Source of the DNA: Paulownia fortunei
Taxonomy: Eukaryota > Streptophyta > Magnoliopsida > Lamiales > Paulowniaceae
Direction of reading: 5' to 3'
DNA: 64,000 nt
NCBI GenBank assembly: GCA_019321725.1
Contig: CM033115.1
Location: 9,372,673-9,436,672 of the forward strand
Of the stretch, positions 1-11,883 are shown piece by piece; the stretch's first letter is position 1, and every line of letters begins with the position of its first letter. The notes under the pieces were generated by a model. The model searched no databases. It was not told the DNA's origin and saw nothing but the letters and a program-made list of their open reading frames with translations. The position numbers and the translations under genes were made by a program.

Positions 1-216
1 CTCAAATTACATCCACATTCAAATCTGTAGGAATTAAATTCAACTTACACTTATATTAAAACAGGATTATGCATCATAGAAAATATACAAGAGTCATCAC
101 AACCCCCCAAAACAAGACATAAATTACTAAGACAAAAATGGGAAAGTCAAAATTCACCAATCCAATGCATCCTCTAGCAGAGGCTGCAAGTGTCAATAGT
201 TAAAATTTGAAGTCTG

Positions 217-675
217 CTAATCTCCCCTTGCACACCTTGTAATCATCTCACAACCTCTGCTGTAAGAATTAGCAACACCAGGACCCTTACAGTTATAATA
301 TGAAGCTCCAGGCCTATCACATGGAACTAAATCCCTTTTCAAAGTATCATAGCTAATGTATCTTTTCTGCATCAGCAAAGCCCTCCTATTGCTTTCAGAA
401 TCCATCATCTCTTCCTCCAGTGCCATGAGCGAGCATTCACCAATCTTTCCTGCACAAACCCTTTTCACCATTGCATCCAATTCACTGGCTTTCACTGAAT
501 TTAGCTCCAAAACTGAGACCCCTTCACTGATTTCCACCTGGCTAAGCAAGAAATATAGTGCTATCAAGAAAAGGGTGCAAAAGGGATGCAGCCGAGTTTT
601 GGGCATTTTGTGGATCAAGGGTAGCTTCAGTTTTTTCCCCATTTGCTGTTCACTCTGGTGAAAGTGAGACAACAT
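217..675 (-). CDS. RALF: RALF (rapid alkalinization factor) preproprotein
   Basis: Encodes a 152-residue precursor of a RALF peptide, a secreted cysteine-rich plant signal; the family is known to bind FERONIA-type receptor kinases and LLG co-receptors in the apoplast. A hydrophobic signal segment lies at about residues 31-46. RRAL (97-100) fits the RRxL subtilase processing site. The mature peptide would begin near Y106 with YISY (106-109, the receptor-binding motif) and carries the four conserved cysteines C119, C129, C142 and C148, with ASYYNC and SYSRGC around them. It is a single exon with no break. The longest frame starts at 673-675, but M12 (640-642) or M24 (604-606) would place the signal peptide nearer the N-terminus and give a more usual family length, so the true start is uncertain. 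The residues after the third cysteine (EMITRCARGD) are slightly atypical, so I do not assign a subfamily number. It is the only host gene here that looks functional. Confidence 0.94.
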   Translation of the reverse strand: MLSHFHQSEQQMGKKLKLPLIHKMPKTRLHPFCTLFLIALYFLLSQVEISEGVSVLELNSVKASELDAMVKRVCAGKIGECSLMALEEEMMDSESNRRALLMQKRYISYDTLKRDLVPCDRPGASYYNCKGPGVANSYSRGCEMITRCARGD

Positions 676-1056
676 ATCAGCGTGTGTTGTATGTGTGAAA
701 ATGGTGGCCAGTGAAAGTGTTCGGGGATGGGTGCAGAGGTCATAAATGAGTTTTGAGGGGAGTTTTGAGGGGTCACAGTTTTATTTGCACGTACTATGCT
801 GCGCATGAGAGTGCTGTGGGTGAACGAGAGTGACCCACCAACCTCTCAAGCCTCAAGCCAAAGTTTATTGGGCATGGACTTTGTCAAAGATTTTCAACTC
901 CCTAAGTTACAAGTGGACGCATGCTATTTCTTTTCTTTCTTTAAGAAAGTAGTTTGAGATGGGGCGGTGCAGAGGGGAAACAATGTTGAAACATGCGGGT
1001 AAAAAAGCACTATACAACTCAAAATATATTAATTTGGTATTTGCACCATTGAATTT
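676..1056. other. Non-coding flank upstream of RALF
   Basis: No open frame of note. This is the 5' side of the RALF gene and so should hold its promoter and 5' leader. The only TATA-like run I see on the minus strand is a weak AATAAAA-type stretch at about 778-786; I do not call a promoter on it. Purine-rich and pyrimidine-rich patches occur around 930-985. No repeat unit of the neighbouring array is visible before 1403. Confidence 0.4.
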
Positions 1057-1400
1057 TGATGGGCCCTGATCATGATATTCAATAGATCAAATCCAATAGG
1101 CCAATTAAGATGATGGCCAAAATAAAATTAGCACTCAATAAGCAAAGTTTTTGGCTTCTACAAGTCAACAAACAAGTTGGACTATAATATTTAAACTAAG
1201 TCCACGAAGGCCTTATGACTTAGGTCCCTCTAATCTACACTATAAATATCCTTCATCCTCATAAATTAAGATATGCAATTATTTACTCACTAATTACTCT
1301 CTACTTACTAGCTTAATCTACTTGCATTGGTCATGACTTGAGCCTTGGAGACTTTTGGCCAGGTCAACCCCTAGCACCCCTAACGATGTTTTGTGATGCA
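1057..1400 (+). mobile_element. LTR-like fragment X-left (Ty3/gypsy Tat/Ogre-like)
   Basis: Starts with TGATGGGC and contains a TATA box (CTATAAATAT, about 1241-1250). Further on it has a TTGAGCCTTGGAGACTTTTG stretch (about 1337-1356) followed by a CCCCTAGCACCCC run. A sequence of the type TTGAGCGTCGGAG...TTTTGCCGG...CCCC is known to me from the R/U5 ends of Tat/Ogre-type plant LTRs. About 90 bp of it (roughly 1145-1237) match 9057-9140 with substitutions, and that copy also begins TGATGGGC (8954). The two fragments bracket the left satellite array. There is no primer-binding site after it; array units start almost at once (about 1403). Reading it as an LTR is inference. Confidence 0.5.
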
Positions 1401-1402
1401 TG

Positions 1403-4400
1403 CAGTAAAAAAATTTAGCAGCAAAAATTAAGAATTTTTAGATTCTACATCATGAAATACAAAACAAAATAGAAAGAGTAGAGAGAGGGTAGGGGTGGCT
1501 TGGGGTTTGATGTGTTAAAAAATCAATAGCAAAAACATGGGTTTTTTGTATTTAGCATCTTAAAATACAGATTATGTGAGAGAGAGAATAATGAGAGGTC
1601 GGGATAGTAAGGGTTTATACAATGAAAATTTTTATTACAATAATTTAAAGTTTTTTTGAATTCTACATCCTTGAATACATAACAGAAGAGAAAGTAGCGA
1701 ATGAGTAGGGTTGTCTTGGCTTTGTATTGTGAAAATTTTTGAAGCAAAAATAAGGGTTTTATGAATTCAACATTTGAAATACAGAATATAAGAACAGAAG
1801 AGAGAGTTGCGAAGGGGTAGGGGTGGCCTAAAGTTTATAGTGTGAAAATTTTAATAGCAATAGCTATAATTTTTTAGATTTTACATCATGAAGTACAAAA
1901 CAAAAAGAAAGCAACGAGAGGGTGGGATTGATCTATAGTTTGCAGTATGAAAATTTTAGTAGCAAAACTAAGGATTTTTTACAAAACAAAAGAGAGACAA
2001 TAGTGAGGGGGTAGGGGTGGCCAAGGGCTTGCAATGTGAAAATTTCATTCACAAAATTTAGGGTTTTTGAATTACACATCTTAAAATACAAAGTCCAAGA
2101 GAGAGAGAGTTGTGAGAGGTGAGGGTAGGGAGGGGTTTGCATACTGAAATTTTCAATATCAATAATTAGGATTTTTTATATTCTATATTTTGGAATACAC
2201 ATAAGAGAGAGTAATGAGGGGATAGATGTGGCCTTGAGTTTGTACTGTGAAAATTTCACTTCCAGATCATGAAATAGAGAACACAATAGAGAGAGTAGGG
2301 AGATGGTGAGGATGGTGTGGGGTTTGTTGTGTGAAAAAATTTTGTAGCTAAAATGAGATTTTTTGGATTCTATATCTTGAAATATAGAACAAAAAGGAGA
2401 GAGTGCCTTGATTTGATGTGTGAAAATAGCATTAGCAGAAACTTGAGTTTTTTGTATTGAACATCTTGGAATAAAGAGAAAGTAGTGAGAGGTAGGGGCG
2501 ATGAGTGTTTGTAGTGTGAAAATTTTATTAGCAAAATTTAGAGTTTTTTTGATTTCACATCTTGAAATATAAAATCCAAGTGAGAGAGAGAAGTGAGAGG
2601 TATGGGTGGCATGGGGTTTATATAGTATCAACTTCAGTACTAATTATCAGAATTTGTTAGATTCTGCATCCTATAATATACAATACAAGAGAGAGTAATG
2701 AGGGGATAGAGGTTGATTGGGGTTTGTATATTGAAAATTTTAGTTGCAAAATTTATAATTTTTTGTATTCTTTATCTTAAAATATAGAGCACAAGAGAGA
2801 GAGTAGCGAGATGGAGGGGGTGTTCTTGGGTTTGTTGTGTGAAAAATTCATTAGCAAAAATTAAGATTTTTTGAATTTTACATATTGAATTACAAAACGA
2901 AATGGAGAGATTAACGAAGGGGTATGGGTGGCTTGGGGTTTGATAAGTGAAAATTTCAGTAGAAAAAATAAGTTTTTCTATATTTAACATCTTGAATTAC
3001 AGAAAATAAGAGAGAGAGTAGTGAGAGGTGTAGGTGATGAGGGTTTGTATTGTGAAAATTTCAATTGCAATAACTAGGATTTTTTGGATTCTATATTCTT
3101 GAATACATAACACAAGAGAAAGTAGCAAGGGGTTGGGGGTGGGGTAACTTGAGGTTTGTATTGTTAAATTTTCAGTAGTAAAAACAAGGGTTCTTTGAAT
3201 TCAACATTTGAAATACAGAACACATGTGAGAGTTGCAAGGGGTTGGGGGGCCTGTAGTTTGCAGTGTGAAATTTTTAATAGCAAAAACTAGGAATTTTGG
3301 ATTTAATATCTTAAAATACAGAACAAAAGAGAGAGAGTAGTGAGGGGGTAGGGGTGGCTTAGGGTTTGTAGTGTGAAAATTTTATTAGCAAAATCTAGAG
3401 CTTTTTAGATTTCACATCTTGAAATACAAATTCCAATAGAGAGAGTAGCAAGAGGTAAGGGTGGCGTGGGGTTTGTATAGTGGAAATTTCAATATCCATT
3501 ATTATAATTTTTTGTATTCTACATTTTGGAATATACACAAGAGAGAGTAACGAGGGGATGGGTAGCCTTTGGTTTGTTGTGTGAAAAATTCAAGTGTAAA
3601 AACTTATGTTTTTAGATTTTACATCTTAAAGTACATAATACAAGATCGAGAGTAGCGAGAGGGTGGGGTGGCTGGGGCTTGTAATGTGAATATTTCAATA
3701 GTAAAAATTAAGATTTTTGCTATTAGAATATTCACACTACAAACCCCAACCATATTTTTTTGATTTTAAATCTTGACATACAGAACAAAAAAGAGAGAGA
3801 GTAGTGAGGGAGTTGGGGTAGCCAACAATTTTTAGTATGAAAATTTTATTATCAAAATCAAGAGTTTTTTGGATTCAATATCATGAAAGACTAAATCAAA
3901 GAGAGAGAGTTGCGAGAGGTGGGAGTTGTGAGGGGTTTGTTGTGTGAAAATTTTAATAGCAGAAATTAAGGTTTTTTGAATTACACATCTTGAAATATAG
4001 AATCCAAGAGAGAGAGTAGCGAGAGGTGGGGGTGGCGAGTGGTTTGGTTAGTGAAAATTTTAATAGCCTACATTTTGGAATAAACATAAGAGAGAGTAAC
4101 AAAGTGATAGATGTGGCCTAGGATTTGTATTGTAAAAATTTAAAGTGCAAAAGCTGGGGTTTTTGGAATACATAAGACAAGAGAGAGTAACGAAGGGGGT
4201 AGGGGTGGACTGGGGTTGGTATTGTGAAAATATCTATTGTAGAAATTAAAGTTTTTTGGATTCTTTATCTTAAAATACAAAACACTAGGGAGAGATTAGC
4301 GAGATGGTGGGGGTGGTAGCCAGGGGTTTGTTGTGTGAAAATTTTAGTAACAAAAACTAGATTTTTTTGATTCTATATTATGACATACATAACAAAAGGA

Positions 4401-7400
4401 AGAGAGTAGCGAGAGGGTGGGGGCGACTTGGGATTTGTATTATTAAAATTTCAATTATAAAAATAAGGTTTTTTGAATTCAATATCTTGAAATACCGAAC
4501 AACAAAGGAGAGAGAGTAGTGAGGGGGTAGGGGTGGCCAAGGGTTTGCAGTGTGAAAATTTTATTAGCAAATCTACAATTTTTTGGAATCCACATCTTGA
4601 AATACAAAATCTGAGAGAGTAAGTAGCGAGAGTTGGAGGTGGTGAGGGTTTGTATAATGAAAATTTTAATAGCAATAATTAGGATTTTTGTATTCTACAT
4701 TAATACACACGAGAGAGTAACGAGGGGATGGGTATGGCCTTGTATTTGTAGTATGATAATTTTAGGTGCAACAACTGGGGTTTTTGAATTGTACATCTTA
4801 AAATACAGAACACAATAGTAAAAAGATGGTGGTGGTGACCTAGGGTTTGCTGTGTGAAAATTTCATTATCCAAAATTAGGACTTTTTGGATTTTATATCA
4901 TGAAATGAAGAACAAAATGAAAGAGTAGCTAGGGGTTAGAAGTGGAGTGGGGTTTGATGTGTGAATCATTAAGTAGCAAAAACTATGATTTTTAGAATTT
5001 AACATCTTGAAATACAGAAAATAAGAGAGAGAGTAGTGAGAGATGGGGATGGTGAGGGTTTGTGATGTGAAAATTTCAATTGCAATAGCTAGGATTTTTT
5101 TGATCCTACATCGTGGAATACATAACACAATAAAAAGTAGTGAGGGTTGGGGGTGTGGTGGCTTGGGTTTGATGTTGAAAACTTCGGTAGGAAAAAATAT
5201 GGATTTTTGTATTAACATCTTGGAATTTAGAAAATAAGAGAAAGAGAGTAGTGAAAGGTGGGGTGGTGAGGGTTTGTAGTATGAAAATTTTAATTGCAAT
5301 AATAAAGATTTTTTGGATCCTAAATCATGTAATACGTAACACAAGAGAAAGTAGCAAGGGGTTGGGGGTAGGGCTGGCTTGGGCTTGCATTATTAAAATT
5401 TTAGTTGTAAAACCTAGGATTTTTTTAATTCAACATTTGAAATACAAAACACAAGAACACAAGAGAGAGTTAGGAGGGGGTGGGGGCAGGATGAATTATG
5501 TAGTCTGAAAATTTCAATCGCAATTAATATGATTTTTTGGATTCTATATCATGAATTACAGAAAATAAAATAAAAGTAGTAAGGGGGTGGGTGTGGCCTA
5601 GAATTTGTAATATGAAAATTTCAATAGCAAAAAATTTAGAATTTTTTGGATTCTACATTTTCAAATATAGAACAAAAGAGAGAGTAGTGAGGGACTATGG
5701 CTTGCCAAAGGTTTTGCAGTATGAAATTTTCATTAACAAAATCTAGGATTTTTTGGATTCCACATCTTGAAATACAGAATCTAAGAGAGTGAGTAGCGAG
5801 AGGTGAGGATGGTAAGGTGTTTGTATAGTGAAAATTTCAATAGCAGTAATTAGGATTTTTTCTAATCTACATTAATACACACAAGAGAGAGTAACAAGAA
5901 GATGGGTGTGACCTTGGGTTTGCAGTAAGAAAATTTTAAGTGCAACAACTAGGGTTTTCATATTTTACATCTTAAAATACAAAGCATAAGATAGAGAGTA
6001 GCAATAGGGTGGGGTGGCTTGGGGTTTGTAGTGTGAAAATTTTATTAGCAAAAATTAGGGTTTTTTAGATTCAGTATCTCGAAATACAAAATAAAATAGA
6101 GAGAGTAGCATAGGGAAGGGGTCGCCTTGAGGTTGTAGTGTGCAAATTTTAATTGCAAAAACTATATATTTTTTGGATTCTACATCCTTAAACATATAAC
6201 ATGAGAGAGAGAGTAGAGAGAGGATAGGGGTGACTTGGAGTTTGTAGTGTGAATTTCAATTACAATAACTAGGTTATTTTTGAATTTACATCATGAAATA
6301 CAGAATAAAAGAAAGAGAGAGTAGTGAGAGATGAGGGTGGCGAGGGTTTCTACTGTGAAAATTTCAATTGCAATAATTAGGATTTTTAGTATTCTACTTT
6401 TTGGAATACATACAAGAGAGAGGAATGAGGGGATGGGTATGGCTTGGGGTTTTTAGTGTGAAGTAAGAACTTGGGTTCTTGGATTCTACATATTAAAATA
6501 CAAAATCCAAGATAGAGAGTAGCAAGAGGGTGGGTTGGCCTGGGGTTTATAGTTTGAAAATTTCAGTAGTAAAAATTAGGTTTCTTTGAATTCTACATCT
6601 TGAAATACAGAATAAAAGAGAGAGATAGCAGTGATTGGGTAGTGGTGCCCAAGGGTTTGCAGTGTAAAAATCTTATTAGCAAAAACTAGAATTTTTTAGA
6701 TTCCACACATCATGAAATAAAGAATCCAAGAGAGAGTTGTGAGAGGTAAGGGTGGTGAGGGGTTTGTGGTGTGAAAATTTTAATAGCAATAATTAGAATT
6801 TATTGTATTTCGTATTTAGGAATACATAACACAAGATGGAGTAACAAGAGGGTGTGGGTGGACTAGGGTTGGTATTGTGAATATTTCGGTTGCAAAAATT
6901 AGGATTTTTTGGATTCTATTTCTTGAAATATAGAACATAAGATAGAGAGAGAGTAGTGAGATGGTGGGGTAGCCTAGGGTTTGTGAGAAAATTTCAGTAG
7001 GAAAAACTAAGATTTTTTTGCATTCTACATAAGCAAATGTAGAACAAAATGGAGAGAGTAGCGAGGGGGCAGGGGTGGCATGGGGTATGTAGTGTAATTT
7101 TCAATTTCAAAAACTATATTTTTTGGATTATACACATAAAAACATAAGATAAAGAGTAGCGAGAGAGGGGGGGAAGGGTGGCCGATAGTTTATACTATTA
7201 AAATATCTATAGTAATAATTAAGATTTTTTGGATTTTATAGCTTGAAATATAGAACAAAGGAGAGAGAGAGTAGTAAGGGATTTGTAGTATGAAAATTTT
7301 AGTAGTAAGTAGAAAACACAAAATATAAGAGAGAGAGTAGTGATAGGTGGTGATGGTGATAGTTCAGAGTGTGAAAATTCAATTACAACAACTAGAATTT

Positions 7401-8953
7401 TTTGGATTTTACGTCGTGGAATACATAACACAAGAAGAGTAACAAGGGGATGGGGGTGGACTGGGGTTTGTATTTTGAAAATTTCAGTTGCAAAAAACTG
7501 TATTTTTTTGTATTCTTTATCTTGAAATACAAAACACAAGAGAGAATGGCAAGATGGTGAGGGTGACCAAGGGTTTGTTGTGTGAAAATTTGTTTAGAAA
7601 AAACTAGGTTTCTTGTATTCTGCATCATGAATTATAGAACAAAAGGGAGAAGGTAGCGAGGGCGTAGGGGTGGCTTGGGGTTTGATATGTGAAATAAAAT
7701 TGAATTGCAAAAACTAGAATTTTTTGTATTAACATCTTAAAACATAATAAATAAGAGAGAGAGTAGTAAGAGGTGGGGTGGTGAGGGTTTGTAGTGTGAA
7801 AATTTCAATTATGATTACTAGGATTTTTTAGATTCTATATCCTACAATATATAATACAAAAGAAAGTAGCAAGGGGGTTGCTTGCGGTTTGTATTGTTAA
7901 AATTTTAGTCGTAAAAACAAAGGTTTTCTAAATTCAACATTTCATATATAGAACATAAGAGCACAAGAGAGAACAGGGTGGGGATGGGGTTGACCTGAAG
8001 TTTGTAGTGTGAAAATTTCAATAGCAATAGTTAGTGTTTTTTGGAGTTTACATCATGAAGTACAAAACACAAAAGAAAGTAGTAAAGGGGTTGGGGTGGC
8101 TTAAAGTGTGTAGTGTGAAAATTTCAATAACAAAAATTAGAATTTTTTTGATTCTACATCTTGAAATACAGAACCATAAAGAGAGAGTAGTGAGGGGGTA
8201 GGGGTGGCCAAGGGTTTGCAGTATGAAAATTTCATTAGCAAAATCTAAAGTTGCACATCTTAAAATGCAGAATATAAGAGAGAGAGAGTAGCTTGAGATG
8301 GGGATGGTGAGGGACTTGTATAGTGAAAATTTCAATAACAATAGTTTAGATTTTTTGTGTTCAACATTAATACACACAAGAGAGAATAATGAGGGAATAG
8401 GTATGACCTTGGGTTTGTAGTATGAAAATTTTAGGTACAAAAATAAGGGTGTCCAGATTCTAAATCTTAAAATACAAAACACAAGATAATGAGTATCAAG
8501 AGAGTGGGGTGGCCTGGATTTGTAGTGTGAAAATTTAAGTAGCAAAAATTATGATCTTTTAGATTCTATATTTTGAAATACAAAATAAAAGAGAGAGAGT
8601 AGCATAGGATAGGGATCGCTTGGGGTTTGTAGTGTGTAAATCTTAATTGCAAAAACTATTATTTTTTTAAGTCTACATCTTTAAATATAGAACACAATAG
8701 AGAGAGTAGCAAAAGGATGGGAGTGACTTGGAATTTGTAGTGTGAAAATTTTAAATAGCAATAATTAGGTTTTCTTTTATTTTATATCTTGAAATACAGA
8801 ATAAAAGAGATAAAGAGAGTAGCGTGGGCGTAGGGGTGGCCAAAGGTTTTGAGTGTGAAAATTTCATTAGCAAAATTAAAGGTTTTGGGTTTCTACATCT
8901 TGAAATATAAAGCGAAGAGAGAGAGTAGTGATAGGTTGGGATGACGAGGGATT
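1403..8953 (+). repeat. Degenerate ~105-bp tandem repeat array (left array)
   Basis: About 7.55 kb of head-to-tail units. Each unit reads roughly GTGTGAAAATTT, then (C/T)AATAGCAAAAA(C/T)TAGG, a T-run with GGATTCTACATC, TTGAAATACAGAACA, a GAGAGAGAGTAG stretch, and G-rich GTAGGGGTGG...GGTTTGTA. Distances between successive GTGAAAAT landmarks in 1731-3054 run from about 84 to 113 bp and are most often 103-108, which implies roughly 70 units; the number is an estimate. Units differ from each other by many substitutions and indels, so the array is old. Recognisable unit subtypes recur in a fixed order, which points to a higher-order repeat. Because 105 is a multiple of three, pseudo-frames with a ~35-residue period run through it on the minus strand (for example 8048-8545). 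These are not genes. Confidence 0.93.
3673..3748. repeat. Imperfect palindrome inside the array
   Basis: Positions 3720-3748 are the reverse complement of 3673-3701 at 25 of 29 positions, with an 18-base loop. The second arm is a short inverted copy of the unit landmark (TTCACACTACAAACCCC orientation) in an array that otherwise runs the other way. Confidence 0.85.
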
Positions 8954-9140
8954 TGATGGGCTATGAGCCCAGAATAGACCTCAGAGGTTAAGTTCGAGAG
9001 GTCCGCCCGAATTATAGGCCATAACAAAGACACAACTCAATAGAACGAGTTTATGGGCTCCATAATATAATAGACAAATTGGGCTATAATGCTTAGACTA
9101 TGCCCATTAGGGCCATAAGGTCCAATCCCAACGAAGACCC
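8954..9140 (+). mobile_element. LTR-like fragment X-right, truncated
   Basis: Begins TGATGGGC immediately after the last array unit and shares with 1057-1237 the order ACTCAATA, ACAA(A/G)TTGG(G/A)CTATAAT and AAGG(T)CC-type blocks. It stops near 9140, where sequence belonging to the minus-strand LTR of the next element starts. It is either the start of a right-hand LTR of the same element as 1057-1400 or an independent fragment of that family. Confidence 0.45.
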
Positions 9141-10435
9141 TTATATTATTTGGAATTCAAAACAAAATAATATAAACAAGATGAATAACTTGAACTAATA
9201 GTATTTGGAATTCAAAACATAAGATCAAATAAGGTTACATCATCCTCTAGAAAGAAAAGTTTAGTTCACCATGGATGAATATAACTTCAATAAATAAATA
9301 ACAAAGAACATGAAAATTGTTCACCAATTTGTGAAGCGAAAGGAATGGTTGAAGCTCTCCTTATCTCCAAGAATGACTTGCTTCTCTCTAAGAATGACTG
9401 CCTTTGTTTCCAAGAACCAATCCTCTTTCCTCTTTTAGACGATGTTGATCTTCCCTTTTTAAACTTCTCCATAAAGATTCTTTCCCCAAGAGTCTTCCAA
9501 AAGAAATCCTGAAATCCTTCCATTTTTCTTAGCTTTTCTTCAAAAGAAACCTGAAAATCCTTCCACTTTTCTTAGCTTTTCAAAAGAAACCTAAAATCCT
9601 TCCCATTTTCTTAGCTTTTTCTCCTTTTTCTCTCCTCAAATTTAGTGTATCCACTAGAGCATCGCATGGCTAATGATGTATAGGTGTATCTAATGTGTAT
9701 ATATCATAAAAATGCCAAAATTCATGATCTATTGCCACTTGTCGCCATTTTTTTGTTGGAAGGGCAGCACCTAGGCATGGAATAATGGTGCCTAGGCACT
9801 GTGTATTCTGTCTTGGAAGCTTCAGATGGCACCTAGGTGCTCTGTTTTGGCGCCTAGGCTCTGGGCATTCCTGGTAACCTCCATTTCAGCACTTTGACAC
9901 TATTTAGCCTATTGAAACTGCTTTTTTACCTCTTTCTAGGATGAATTGGATTTTAATATCTTCTAATGAATTGTATTCCTGTGTCTTGGATTTCTATAAG
10001 CATTTGAATCAACTGAATATGACATATGTGTAGAGAGTTATACCTAAAATACCAAGATGTGGCATACCAGAAAATTTTAGCCTAGTGCTGATTCTTGAAC
10101 TTGGTTTTTCTCAATGAGATCGACCGAATTGAATTTTTGTGATAAACATAGAAGTTTTAAATCTATCCCTTAGATTTCCAACAGATCAAGAATCAAGTTG
10201 ATATGAAATTGGAGTCGAAAGTTATGATTGAAATACAAAAACTGCCATGAGTAGCAACACAACTCGAATTCTTTAACATTTCAACCAAGTTTTTGATTTC
10301 TTTCCATTTTCTTCTCTTATTATCATTACTTATAAAATTTCAAACTATATGCATAAAAAGTAACAAAAATACTTGAAAACAAACTAATTGTTAATCAAAA
10401 GGTATATGAATTACTGATATAAAGCCAACTTATCA
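9141..10435 (-). mobile_element. 3' LTR of minus-strand Athila/Tat-type element E (truncated)
   Basis: On the minus strand the LTR begins TGATAAGTTGG at 10435, directly after an AAGTTTGGGGG polypurine tract, the arrangement known for Athila/Tat elements. It runs leftwards through GGCGCCTAGGC-type motifs (about 9770-9860) and purine-rich GGAAGGATTT repeats (9490-9610). The terminal part expected for such LTRs (a GATCGACCTCGGACT-like block and the CA end) is absent, so the LTR is cut at about 9141, where fragment X-right begins. A 17-bp direct repeat (TATTTGGAATTCAAAAC at 9147-9163 and 9202-9218) lies near the cut. The minus-strand frame at 9287-9523 sits wholly inside the LTR and is not a gene. 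Confidence 0.7.
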
Positions 10436-11883
10436 AATACCCCCAAACTTGAAGATTTGCTTGTTCTCAAGCATCAAACATGAAGTTCCGAATAAAAACC
10501 CCCCTATGAATCAGGTTACCAAAGTCAAGCAAGAATTTTTTTTTATATCTCATCTCAAAAGATTAGAAAAATATACTAAGTTTACATGTTAATATGCATA
10601 TTGATTTCACTTGTCTTTATGGTCTTGTGTGTGTGAGTGTGAAAGTAGTAGTTTATCAACTTTTATTTATCATCCAGATAGGTTTATAAAGCCAACTATT
10701 CATATTTGATCCACTTTCGATGTGCTTACCAAACTCCATAGGCTTATTTTTCACACTAGTCTACACTAATGTAGGTAGATCATAAGATCAAAGATCAAAA
10801 GAACTTCCAAAACTTATATTGTGGGGCTTGGGTAATGGTGGAAAAATAAGGAAAATTGTAGCTAAAAGTGACCCATTTTACACAATCATACTAAAACCTT
10901 TATGAATGAGAACCAACTTCTTCATCAATCCCTTCGTGTTTTTTTGAACATCCCATTCTTTTTCTTTTTGATCTTGGATTACCGCCAAACTTATTTCTTT
11001 TATTGTATGCAACGGGGCTCTATTTGTTTTAGGGAGTTCAAATCATACACCTCAATTTATAATCTCTTTACTTTCATCATTTTTCAAATTTTTCTTCCCT
11101 TTATTTTTGCTTTTTATTCTTTTTCTTTTTCTTTTTTTTTTTTGAATACTAATTCATTCAAGAATGATTGTGCAAATGAGATGAAAAAGGATAGAATTAT
11201 GGATTTTTTTTAGCTCAATAATGTGTATAGGGTGTCCAAATAATTATTTCAATAAGCTCAAGAGGGGACACTAGGGAATAATTCAAGTATAGGTCGGCTT
11301 CAAAGGCTCAAATGGTCTAAAAATAGCCCAAATCATCTCCTTAATATTATGCTACCTAGGATTTCACCTTGACTAGTAATCAAACAAGTTCTAGAGGTTG
11401 GTGGGATCATTTAGAAAATAATTAGACCTTATAAACTGTCTCTAAATAATTAAATGTAACTCAACATACTACTTAGTGCATCAAGATTCACAAGATCTCA
11501 TAAAGTAAATAAAATCAAAATTTGATGTTCAAACACGTAAACAAACGTACATATTCTAATATTTACTTTTTTTTTTCAAACATGCACATAGTTTATCACT
11601 AAACTTTTCAAGCAACAAGTAATAATCCTAAACTCTTGAACTCCCCCCAAACTTAATATAAGCATTGTCCTTAATGATAGAAAGAATTGTAAAATAAGGG
11701 ACTTTCCTGAAAATGAGTGGTGTTTAGTCTTTAACCTGCAAAAATAAGTAAAATATCAAGGAACAATCATCATGATATGAAACAAAACAAGAATAACAAC
11801 ACTCACACACAAAAAAAAGAGATTGGGTTGCCTCCCAAGAAGTACTTTATTTAAAGTTTTTAGCTAGACCGAAACTGAATACC
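10436..11883 (-). other. Polypurine tract and 3' untranslated region of element E
   Basis: Minus-strand AAGTTTGGGGGTATT at 10436-10450 abuts the LTR start and serves as the polypurine tract. A second similar G-run (AAGTTTGGGGGGAG, about 11642-11655) lies closer to the integrase frame; two such tracts are common in Athila/Tat 3' regions. The rest is AT-rich and non-coding, including an A/T-run at about 11110-11143. The plus-strand frame at 10902-11213 is a low-complexity shadow. Confidence 0.65.

Noticed and set aside
1523..8545. Several minus-strand ORFs of 70-165 residues in the left array (for example 2176-2631, 4898-5344, 8048-8545)
   Set aside because: They are periodic translations of the ~105-bp unit (35 codons), start and stop at random units, and have no protein features.
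1403..8953. CRISPR-like array
   Set aside because: Units are contiguous degenerate ~105-bp repeats without unique spacers, and the context is a plant nuclear genome.
9287..9523. 78-residue minus-strand ORF, Lys/Arg/Ser-rich
   Set aside because: Lies wholly in the LTR of element E, in a purine-rich repeated stretch; no homology recognised.
10902..11213. 103-residue plus-strand ORF, Phe-rich
   Set aside because: Antisense to the 3' UTR of element E and built from T-runs; low complexity.
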